Origin: Pseudomonas oryzicola
Lineage (GTDB): Bacteria; Pseudomonadota; Gammaproteobacteria; Pseudomonadales; Pseudomonadaceae
Direction of reading: 5' to 3'
Assembly (NCBI RefSeq): GCF_014269185.2
Contig: NZ_JABWRZ020000001.1
Coordinates: forward strand, 397,001-461,000
DNA length: 64,000 bases
The notes under the pieces: generated by a model
Database searches by the model: none
Told to the model about the DNA's origin: nothing
What the model saw: the letters and a program-made list of their open reading frames with translations, nothing else
Position numbers and translations under genes: made by a program
Shown: piece by piece, positions 35,190 through 41,660 of the stretch
How positions within the stretch are numbered: the first letter of the stretch is position 1
How the letters are laid out: each line of letters begins with the position of its first letter

Positions 35190-36577
35190 TGATTGCTCTC
35201 CTTGTGGTGATCAATATGAACTCGCGGTGTCATGAGTACAAGATTGTCCAGATCATACACTGCGCCACCGCTTGCGATTTCATGCTTATGATGGATCTCC
35301 AGCTTTATTCGTCTTCCTACCGGAATTGGCGCGCCTGCTGCCGTGCTTGCTGCGTCCAATACCCTGTCTGGCGTAAGCACCCCATTACCGCTGGCAACTC
35401 CCGGAATATTGCGGGGGCTGCGCAACATCACATAGATCGGCGCCAGTCCTGAATCTGCCGGGAAGATGATGACGTAGTCATCAATGTGCAGTTCGGGCCG
35501 TTCGGGGAAAGAGCGGATGTCCGCCTGCTGCGGCACAATGAGGCGTCCGGGGTAGTGCTTCTGCACCTCTTCTACGATGGGCTGGCCGCCGACGTAGGCG
35601 CCGGAGTGCAAGTCCAGTTTGCCCAGGCTGCTTGGCGGTGTTGCCGGGTGCCAGAGTAGGGTGGCGCCGCCTGGGCCATCGGCAGTGAAGCGGTAGGCTT
35701 TGACGGCAGAGTCCCATTGCGCCTGGCGCACTCGCACATCACGCAGTACAGCGTTGCCGTCGGTGTTGACCAGGTAGACCTCGGTCTGCTCGCCGCTGGG
35801 TACCGCGTTCATGCGCAGCGGCAACTCCAGCGTCTGGCCTGCCAAGCGATTGGCCTGTTGGGTGAGGTCGGCACCGGCTGTCATTGAGGCCAGCGGGACA
35901 GTTACGCCCATACGCTCGCCGTCACCAAGGCGGGCTGAGTAGAACATCAGCGGGGCATATCTGAGCGCGACCGTGAGGCTGCTTTCGAGCAGGCGTACCG
36001 CAGCTTTGCTCAGAAGTTTGCCAAAGGGCTCCCATACAGACTCGAAATGCGCCACGCCACCGCGAGAGGTGGCAAGCACCAGCGGATGGCGGGTGCTGGC
36101 GGCCCAAGCGTTGAAGATGACCGGTGTGCTACTCGGGGGGCGCCCGGCGAGCGCAGCGAGGTAGAGCTGTTCGTCGAATGCAGCAGTGAGGCTGCGGTCC
36201 GACGCTGCAAGCAGGCGTGCGACGTTGGCCTTTTCAGTTGGCCACGACTGGACATGGGTGGCGTTGAAAGCGCTGACTTGCTGCTTGAGATCCAGCAACT
36301 CCTGCTTGTGTGGCAGCGGTGAGCGCGCGGTGTCCAGCTTGAGCGTGACGTCAATTCTGGTAGGGGTATGGCGCATGTGCCCATAGAGCTTGTCGAGGTC
36401 GACGTACTGGGTGCTGAGAGTGGCTCGGCACTTGAGCAAGTCGGGTCGACGCCAGATAGCGAGACGGTATGCGGTTGTGGCCCCAAAAATATTGCGGGAC
36501 TGGTGGAAGACGGGGAGCATTTTACAATGCTGTCGGCTAGCTCGACGGATCCGTGTTGAGACATACAGTTTCTCCAT
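35186..36577 (-). CDS. S-type pyocin/colicin-like DNase bacteriocin, short nuclease domain
   Basis: The protein has 463 residues. The middle part (about 250-385; LPLRMNAVPSGEQTEVYLV, DDYVIIFPADSGLAPIYVML) resembles the S-pyocin translocation domain. The end has the HNH/beta-beta-alpha-metal motif of colicin DNases: HHKHEIASGGAVYDLDN and VHIDHHKE. The domain start NIPGVASGNG...GAPIP is joined at about residue 419 straight to GRRIKLEIHH; pyocin AP41 and colicin E9 have roughly 55-60 residues between these blocks. No receptor-binding region is recognisable. The start is uncertain: AGGAGG at 36605-36610 is too far from the ATG at 36577, and a better-spaced GGAG serves an ATG in another frame. Base use is less GC-rich than in the neighbours. 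Confidence 0.78.
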   Translation of the reverse strand: MEKLYVSTRIRRASRQHCKMLPVFHQSRNIFGATTAYRLAIWRRPDLLKCRATLSTQYVDLDKLYGHMRHTPTRIDVTLKLDTARSPLPHKQELLDLKQQVSAFNATHVQSWPTEKANVARLLAASDRSLTAAFDEQLYLAALAGRPPSSTPVIFNAWAASTRHPLVLATSRGGVAHFESVWEPFGKLLSKAAVRLLESSLTVALRYAPLMFYSARLGDGERMGVTVPLASMTAGADLTQQANRLAGQTLELPLRMNAVPSGEQTEVYLVNTDGNAVLRDVRVRQAQWDSAVKAYRFTADGPGGATLLWHPATPPSSLGKLDLHSGAYVGGQPIVEEVQKHYPGRLIVPQQADIRSFPERPELHIDDYVIIFPADSGLAPIYVMLRSPRNIPGVASGNGVLTPDRVLDAASTAAGAPIPVGRRIKLEIHHKHEIASGGAVYDLDNLVLMTPRVHIDHHKESNQ

Positions 36578-36649
36578 TGCTCTGTATGTCGCTACGGTAA
36601 GAATCCTCCTGTGGGCTGCTGCTGTAGATAATCCTTGGGTGCTTGCTAT

Positions 36650-37213
36650 CTACCAGGGGCAATAGCACCCTGAGGCAAGGGTGTTGTCGGCCTGTACAGG
36701 CCGGTTTGCGAGTAGTGCCTGGATGACCGGCTCGATGAAGCTGTTGCTGGCGTTGCACACCGCCCCTTCGCTGTATGGGCCGAAGTAAGCCAGGCGGCCT
36801 TGCCTGTCCCAGATGGCAATGGCCGGAGAGGCCGGCAGCTGCTCGCTGCCGGGCAAGCTGGCGATGGGCTGCAGGCTGCTCAGGTTGGCCGGCAACTGGC
36901 CATGGCTGCCGGGCTTTTGCAGCACATGGAAGACCACCCCTTGCGCGGCAAACTGGCTGACCAGTTCGCCCAGGTGCTGCTGGTTACCGACGTTGCACGG
37001 GCAGGTCGGGTCCCAGAAGTGCACCACGCGGATCGGCCCGGGGCCGGCCAGCTCGGCGGGCAGCTGCAGTTGGCTGCCGTCGAACAGCGTGGTCTGGTTG
37101 TCGAATGGACGCAGGTAGCGGGCCTGGAAGGTGGTGTAGGCCTGCCAGAGGATGGCGGCCCCGACCAGCAGGGCAACTGCTGTGCACAGCGGTTTGATGA
37201 TCCGGTTGTTCAT
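36650..37213 (-). CDS. Membrane-anchored thioredoxin-like protein with a CPC motif (DUF6436-like)
   Basis: The 187 residues begin with one N-terminal membrane segment (LCTAVALLVGAAILWQAY), so the rest is periplasmic. The thioredoxin-fold active site reads FWDPTCPCNVGNQQHL: a C-P-C in place of the usual C-x-x-C. Later parts (SPAIAIWDRQGRLAYFGPYS) fit a thioredoxin cis-Pro region. I believe it belongs to the DUF6436 group; the redox partner is unknown. Three more Cys occur near the C-terminus (VCNAS, GCYCPW). It lies upstream of the bacteriocin gene on the same strand but has no visible link to it. Confidence 0.7.
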   Translation of the reverse strand: MNNRIIKPLCTAVALLVGAAILWQAYTTFQARYLRPFDNQTTLFDGSQLQLPAELAGPGPIRVVHFWDPTCPCNVGNQQHLGELVSQFAAQGVVFHVLQKPGSHGQLPANLSSLQPIASLPGSEQLPASPAIAIWDRQGRLAYFGPYSEGAVCNASNSFIEPVIQALLANRPVQADNTLASGCYCPW

Positions 37214-37231
37214 GAAGTTCTTCCGCGGTCC

Positions 37232-37353
37232 CCTTGTAGGAGCGGCCTTGTGTCGCGAGAGGGCCGCAAAGCGGCCCCGGCAACATCAGCCTGATGCACA
37301 AATCCCGGGGGCGCTTCGCACCCCTATCGCGACACAAGGCCGCTCCTACAAGG
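37232..37353. repeat. Perfect 27-bp inverted pair of another REP class
   Basis: The arm at 37232-37258 begins CCTTGTAGGAGCGGCCTTG and ends TGTCGCGA; its exact inverse lies at 37327-37353. Inside are a GGGCCGC/GCGGCCC hairpin just after the left arm and a GGGGGCGC..GCACCCC hairpin before the right arm. The sequence differs from the common REP of this window and occurs once here. It lies in the divergent gap between the thioredoxin-like and hydrolase genes (37214-37448). Confidence 0.85.
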
Positions 37354-37448
37354 TTCGGTGCTGGTCGTTCGAAGCTGAGCAAGCTTGCCACGATGCCGGC
37401 CAGAGCTGAATATCGCAGATCAATACTTGCTTCGCTTTGGATGTAACG

Positions 37449-38375
37449 ATGCCCGCTGCCTTTCACCCCGACCTGCTGCGCACCAGCCTGGCACCGTTGA
37501 CCGCGCGCCAGGCGCTGTCGGCACAGGCCCTGGAATACCAGCGCTTCTATGGCCTGAACCTGCCGGCGCAAAGCTGGCTGGGCGGCTTTCAGGCTGCAGG
37601 CTTCGATCTGGTCGGGCAGGTCTGGTTACCCGAGCAGGCCAACGCGACGCTGTTCCTGCTGCACGGCTACTACGACCATATGGGCCTCTATCGGCACGTG
37701 ATCGAGTGGGCGCTCGAGCAAGGATTTGCCGTAATCAGCTGCGACCTGCCCGGTCATGGCCTGTCCAGTGGCGAGCGGGCCTGCATCAGTGATTTCGCGC
37801 TGTACCAACAGGCGCTGGAGGCGTTGTTCGAGCAGGCGCGCTTGCTGCAATTGCCACGCCCGTGGCATCTGTGCGGGCAGAGCACCGGTGGTGCGATTGC
37901 CGTGGACCACCTGTTGTACCAGGGCGCACAGAGCCCCATCGATGGTCAGGTCATCCTGTTGGCACCGCTGGTGCGGCCGTGTTCCTGGCGCTGGTCGAAG
38001 TTGAGTTATCGCGTGCTGCGCCACTTCGTCAACGGCATCGAACGGCGCTTCAGCGAGAACACCAATGACCCGGCCTTTCTACCGTTCCTCGAAGCCGACC
38101 CGCTGCAACCGCGCCGCCTGCCAACGGCCTGGGTGGGGGCCTTGATCGCCTGGGTCAAACGCATCGAGGCCGCCCCGTGCAGCACGCGGCGGCCATTGAT
38201 CGTGCAAGGGGAGGCGGATGGCACGGTGGACTGGCCCTACAACCTTGAAGTACTCAAGGCCAAGTTCGCCGAGCCGCAGATCCTGCTGCTGCCCGAAGCT
38301 CGCCACCACCTGGCCAACGAGCTGCCGGGCATTCGCCAGCGCTACTTCGACTTCATCGACCAGCGCCTGGGCTGA
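37449..38375 (+). CDS. Alpha/beta hydrolase, serine aminopeptidase/monoacylglycerol-lipase type
   Basis: This 308-residue hydrolase of the Hydrolase_4 group has an oxyanion loop LFLLHGYYDHMGLYRHV, CDLPGHGLSSGE, nucleophile Ser in HLCGQSTGGAIAVDH, acid in VQGEADGTVDW and His in EARHHLANE. The substrate is probably a lipid ester, but this is not certain. I chose the ATG at 37449; a TTG four codons upstream is possible and neither has a strong ribosome site. Its stop abuts the stop of the next gene on the other strand (TGATCA, 38373-38378). Confidence 0.85.
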   Translation: MPAAFHPDLLRTSLAPLTARQALSAQALEYQRFYGLNLPAQSWLGGFQAAGFDLVGQVWLPEQANATLFLLHGYYDHMGLYRHVIEWALEQGFAVISCDLPGHGLSSGERACISDFALYQQALEALFEQARLLQLPRPWHLCGQSTGGAIAVDHLLYQGAQSPIDGQVILLAPLVRPCSWRWSKLSYRVLRHFVNGIERRFSENTNDPAFLPFLEADPLQPRRLPTAWVGALIAWVKRIEAAPCSTRRPLIVQGEADGTVDWPYNLEVLKAKFAEPQILLLPEARHHLANELPGIRQRYFDFIDQRLG

Positions 38376-39128
38376 TCACTGCAGGTCGCTGCTGCTCTGG
38401 CCCACTGCCAGGCCTGCGCGAACGGCGGCCAGGGCTGCCTGGTAGTAGGCCTTGCCTTCAGGCGATTCGGCAAAGGTCGCGAACTCTTCCAGCTCGGCGT
38501 CGGAAAGGTCGCGGTAGACATACAACAGGGTGTTGTTGAGGTCTTCGCCGATCTGGCTCATCAGGCGCTGGCGCTGGCCATCGAGCAGGCCCTGGGCCTG
38601 GCCGTTACCGAACAGGCCGGGGATCATCGAACTGAGGCTGTCCGCTGCCACGCCCGCAATGGCCAGGCTGACTTCAGCACCGGCCTCGCGCGCCGGCAGG
38701 GCCTGGGCCAGGTGGCCAATGATGAGCAGGCGGTCGTCGCTGGCCTGGATCTTTGGCAGGCCTTTGGCATTTCTGGCCAGTTCATCCTTGCGTGTGGCCT
38801 TGAGTTCGGCCGCCACCACCTTGCGCCCCAGCGGCGACTGGAAGAACGCCAGCGCCGGCGCCGGGTTGGCCAGGGTCGCCCGCAGTTTTGCCTGGGCGCG
38901 ACGATCCACGGCCTGGGCCTGGAAACGCTGGTTGCTGTTGTTGACCAGCGCCTGGTACACGGCGGGTGGCAAACTGTTGCGGTAGCGTTCCTGGGCAGCG
39001 GTCAGGGCATCGTTGAAATGGGCGCGCTGGTCGGGCCAGCCGGCAGCCTTGTACAGTCGATCCAGGTTGTCTGCCCAGACAGGCAAGGTGCAGATCATCA
39101 GCAGAATCAGGGAAAACAGACGGCGCAT
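38376..39128 (-). CDS. DUF2059-type secreted protein
   Basis: The 250-residue protein has a signal peptide (MRRLFSLILLMICTLPVWA) and a wholly helical mature part. The C-terminal segment YRDLSDAELEEFATFAESPE and the following GKAYYQAALAA match the DUF2059 pattern; function is unknown. It converges with the hydrolase gene with no gap and diverges from the oxygenase gene. It has no cysteine and no catalytic motif that I can point to. Confidence 0.75.
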   Translation of the reverse strand: MRRLFSLILLMICTLPVWADNLDRLYKAAGWPDQRAHFNDALTAAQERYRNSLPPAVYQALVNNSNQRFQAQAVDRRAQAKLRATLANPAPALAFFQSPLGRKVVAAELKATRKDELARNAKGLPKIQASDDRLLIIGHLAQALPAREAGAEVSLAIAGVAADSLSSMIPGLFGNGQAQGLLDGQRQRLMSQIGEDLNNTLLYVYRDLSDAELEEFATFAESPEGKAYYQAALAAVRAGLAVGQSSSDLQ

Positions 39129-39241
39129 TCAGGACTCCTGTCGGCAGGCGGCTATTGTCCTTGGCCCGGCGTCGGTTTGTCGAGATATCCGCATATTTGT
39201 CGGCCAAGTGGCGCTGTGCGGCGGCATGGCTAATGGATATG

Positions 39242-39874
39242 ATGCGCGCCATGCATATTACCTCTGAACACCCGATGCTCGCGGCCGTCGTCGACGATCT
39301 GGCCACCCATGGCTGGTCGCAGCAGGCGCTCTTTCTGCCTGCCGACCTGGTGCGTGCGCTGGCGGCCGAATGCCGGCGTCGTGATGCCGAAGGCGAACTC
39401 AACCCTGCAGGGGTTGGGCGTGGTGTTGCCCAGGAGGTGCGCGAAGCCATTCGCGGTGACCAGATCCAGTGGGTCGACCCCGGCCAGGCCGAGGCCTGCG
39501 ACCAGTATCTGGCTGCCATGGACCAGCTGCGTCAGGCCATCAACCGCGGCCTGTATCTGGGCCTGGAAGATTTCGAGTGCCATTTTGCCCTGTATCCGCC
39601 AGGGGCGTTCTATCGCCGGCACCTGGACCGTTTCCGCGACGATGACCGGCGTATGGTGTCGGCAGTGCTCTACCTGAATGAAAGCTGGCAGCCGCAGGAC
39701 GGTGGCCAGTTGCGCATGTTCCTGGCGGACGGCGTCGAACACGATGTGCAACCGGTGGCGGGTTGCCTGGTGGTGTTCCTGTCCGGTGAGGTGCCGCACG
39801 AAGTGCTGCCGGCCGGGCGCGAGCGGCTGTCGTTGACCGGCTGGTTCCGGCGCCGTGGCAATGACCCGTTCTGA
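39242..39874 (+). CDS. 2-oxoglutarate/Fe(II)-dependent oxygenase (prolyl 4-hydroxylase type)
   Basis: The 210 residues end in a double-stranded beta-helix with the iron-binding triad: His and Asp in FYRRHLDRFRDD, and the distal His in SGEVPHEVLPAG. The following Arg in RERLSLTGWFRRRG should bind 2-oxoglutarate. The family hydroxylates proteins or small molecules; the substrate here is unknown. The start is uncertain among ATGs at 39233, 39239, 39242 and 39251; none has a clear ribosome site. It overlaps the next gene by 14 bases, so the two are likely co-expressed. Confidence 0.87.
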   Translation: MRAMHITSEHPMLAAVVDDLATHGWSQQALFLPADLVRALAAECRRRDAEGELNPAGVGRGVAQEVREAIRGDQIQWVDPGQAEACDQYLAAMDQLRQAINRGLYLGLEDFECHFALYPPGAFYRRHLDRFRDDDRRMVSAVLYLNESWQPQDGGQLRMFLADGVEHDVQPVAGCLVVFLSGEVPHEVLPAGRERLSLTGWFRRRGNDPF

Positions 39875-40364
39875 GTTGCCCAAGGTGCTGGTCAGCGCTT
39901 GCCTGTTGGGGCAGGCGGTGCGTTATGACGGCCGCACCAGTGGTTACCCCGAGCTGTTGCAGCGTTGGCAGGTCGAAGGGCGTGTGGTGCCGTTATGTCC
40001 TGAAGTGGCAGGCGGCTTGCCAACCCCCCGGGCGCCTGCAGAAATACCGGGTGGGCAGGGCGCCGCGGTGCTCGACGGTGATGTGCAGGTGCTGACGGTG
40101 ACTGCTGAAGACGTCAGTGCGCAGTTCATTGCCGGGGCGCAGCAGGCGCTGGAGTTGGTGCGCCGGCATGGCATTCGCGTGGCGGTGCTGAAGGCCGGCA
40201 GCCCTTCGTGTGGTAACCGCTTGATCTATGACGGCACGTTCAGTGGCGTGAAGGTAGCCGGGGAAGGCGTGACCACGGCGCTGCTGCGGCGGGCTGGGGT
40301 GCAGGTGTTCAGCGAGCTGGAGCTGGAGCAGGCGGAACAGGCGCTGGCTGGGCTTTCAGTTTAA
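39861..40364 (+). CDS. DUF523 family protein
   Basis: The 167 residues open with the family pattern KVLVSACLLGQAVRYDGRTS and continue VVPLCPEVAGGLPTPRAPAE and AVLKAGSPSCGN. The conserved Cys residues in these three blocks suggest a metal or Fe-S site, but the function of DUF523 is not settled. I chose the ATG at 39861 over a GTG two codons upstream. It overlaps the oxygenase gene and ends at a long hairpin shared with the opposing gene. Confidence 0.88.
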   Translation: MTRSELPKVLVSACLLGQAVRYDGRTSGYPELLQRWQVEGRVVPLCPEVAGGLPTPRAPAEIPGGQGAAVLDGDVQVLTVTAEDVSAQFIAGAQQALELVRRHGIRVAVLKAGSPSCGNRLIYDGTFSGVKVAGEGVTTALLRRAGVQVFSELELEQAEQALAGLSV

Positions 40365-40365
40365 G

Positions 40366-40413
40366 CCAGTATCGGCCCTTTCACGGGCTCACCCGCGAAA
40401 GGGCCGGTACTGG
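40366..40413. terminator. Long hairpin between convergent genes, REP-like core
   Basis: The two arms pair over about 22 bases with only a few mismatches: CCAGTATCGGCCCTTTC-ACGGG and CCCGC-GAAAGGGCCGGTACTGG around a CTCA loop. It begins one base after the DUF523 stop and ends 12 bases before the end of the opposing gene. The inner part is a REP core; the extended arms make it a strong stem for both transcripts. Confidence 0.7.
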
Positions 40414-40425
40414 CGACGAAGGAAC

Positions 40426-40914
40426 TTACTGCCCGGCCGCCGTAGTCGGTACACCCTTGAACCACTTCTGCTCGAGCTCGGCAGTCCGCCCACTGTCCTT
40501 GAGCCGCTGCAATGCGTTGTTCAGCGCACTTTGGAAAGCCGGGTTGTCCTTCTGGAACGGGATCACCAGCTGTTTCTCGCCAAACGGCTGGCTTACATCG
40601 AGCGGGCCATCAGCCTTGGGCGATTCACTCGACGGGGTCAGGGCAATGTCGTACTTGCCACTCTCGACACCCGGCAGTACCTCGGCTGCGGGGGCCTCGA
40701 TGAATTCGGCGCGCAGGTCCAGCTCCCTGGCCAGGTCCTGGCCAAACTCCACGTCGAAGCCGGTCAGCTGGTCGTTTTCCTTGAAAGCGTACGGCGAATT
40801 GCCAGCCTGTACAGCAATACGCAGTTCGCCCCGGTCGGCAACTTCGTCTATCAGCTCGGCCTGTGCCAACGGCGTGATCAGCAGCGCCAGCAGTAGTCCA
40901 ATGGTCGAACGCAT
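40426..40914 (-). CDS. Amino-acid-type solute-binding protein lacking one lobe
   Basis: It has a signal peptide (MRSTIGLLLALLITPLAQA) and then the start of an SBP_bac_3 domain: ADRGELRIAVQAGNSPYAFK, QLTGFDVEFGQDLAREL, GVESGKYDIALTPSSES. After DVSQPF it jumps to the end part FGEKQLVIPFQKDNPAFQSA, LQRLKDSGRTAELEQKWF. Normal members have about 250 residues with a second lobe of some 90 residues inserted here; this one has 162. No frame interruption is seen, so it is expressed as a one-lobe protein. It has no transporter genes beside it. Confidence 0.8.
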   Translation of the reverse strand: MRSTIGLLLALLITPLAQAELIDEVADRGELRIAVQAGNSPYAFKENDQLTGFDVEFGQDLARELDLRAEFIEAPAAEVLPGVESGKYDIALTPSSESPKADGPLDVSQPFGEKQLVIPFQKDNPAFQSALNNALQRLKDSGRTAELEQKWFKGVPTTAAGQ

Positions 40915-41051
40915 GAAAGCCCCTTTCTTCTTGGCAGGTGAATAGCGCCCGCCACGACTTTTTTCCTCACCGTGGTCGAGCGCAGCCTATGACCTTGAAG
41001 CTTCGGCGATGTTTAACCGTGACGGAAATATTTCTACCTGTCGATGTGAAC

Positions 41052-41067
41052 ATATGGGCGTCCATAT
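41052..41067 (+). promoter_or_regulatory. 16-bp palindrome upstream of the DUF4399 gene
   Basis: ATATGG-GCGT-CCATAT lies 70 bases before the ATG at 41138 in the divergent gap 40915-41137. It could be an operator for a dimeric regulator. No second copy was noticed in this window. Confidence 0.3.
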
Positions 41068-41137
41068 CAACTAAGGTGAATTACCGCCGCCGTTGGATCG
41101 CAGGCGGGGGCCAACAAGTGAATCACAGGAGAAGTGA

Positions 41138-41614
41138 ATGAACAGCCTATTTTCGCGTGCTGCCGTTGCGGGTCTGCTGATGGGGGCATCGGTGCTGGCC
41201 ATTGCCGCAGATACATTGAAAAGCCAGGAGCCGCCCAAGGAGGCCAAGGTCTTCATCGTTTCCCCCGCCGATGGCGCCACGGTCGACAAGACCTTCACCA
41301 TCAAGTTCGGCATCGAGGGCATGGCACTCAAGCCCGCCGGCGACCACACCCCGCATACCGGCCATCACCACCTGTTGGTGGATGTGGACAAGGAGCCAGT
41401 GGCCGACATGCCTCTGCCAACCAGCCTGATGCCGGAAAAAGGCGTGGCGCTGCCAGATGGGCCGCAGGTGCTGCACTTCGGCAAGGCGCAGACCGAAACC
41501 ACCATTACCCTGACTCCGGGCAAGCACACCCTGCAACTGATACTGGGTGACCAGTATCACGTGCCGTTCAAGCCAAGTGTCGAGTCGCAGAAGATCACGG
41601 TTGAAGTGAAATAA
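41138..41614 (+). CDS. DUF4399 periplasmic protein
   Basis: The 158-residue protein has a signal peptide (ending LAIAADT). The mature domain FIVSPADGATVDKTFTIKFG and the His-rich stretch AGDHTPHTGHHHLLVDVD are hallmarks of DUF4399. The last part (LTPGKHTLQLILGDQYHVPF) completes an immunoglobulin-like beta fold. The His cluster suggests metal binding, but the function is unknown. GGAG lies 6 bases before the ATG. It ends at a bidirectional terminator shared with serA. Confidence 0.87.
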   Translation: MNSLFSRAAVAGLLMGASVLAIAADTLKSQEPPKEAKVFIVSPADGATVDKTFTIKFGIEGMALKPAGDHTPHTGHHHLLVDVDKEPVADMPLPTSLMPEKGVALPDGPQVLHFGKAQTETTITLTPGKHTLQLILGDQYHVPFKPSVESQKITVEVK

Positions 41615-41618
41615 AAAA

Positions 41619-41639
41619 GGGAGGCCATCACGGCCTCCC
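41619..41639. terminator. Bidirectional terminator between DUF4399 gene and serA
   Basis: The stem GGGAGGCC/GGCCTCCC has a 5-base loop. A6 precedes it on one side and TCTTT follows on the other, 4 bases after the DUF4399 stop. Confidence 0.85.
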
Positions 41640-41660
41640 TCTTTCACACCACCAGCAAAA

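Noticed and set aside
36010..36564. 184-codon minus-strand frame overlapping the bacteriocin gene in another frame
   Set aside because: Its start has a good ribosome site, but the product is Ser/Pro/Thr-rich like a shadow frame, while the main frame holds recognisable pyocin domains. Kept only as a question about the bacteriocin start.
36578..36649. SOS (LexA) box ahead of the bacteriocin gene
   Set aside because: I looked for CTGT-N8-ACAG before the start and found only a partial match (CTGTATGTCGCTACGG on the plus strand). Not enough to call.
41052..41067. ATATGG-GCGT-CCATAT palindrome as a named regulator's operator
   Set aside because: It is a neat palindrome, but no second copy or known consensus supports naming a regulator. 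Listed only as a low-confidence site.
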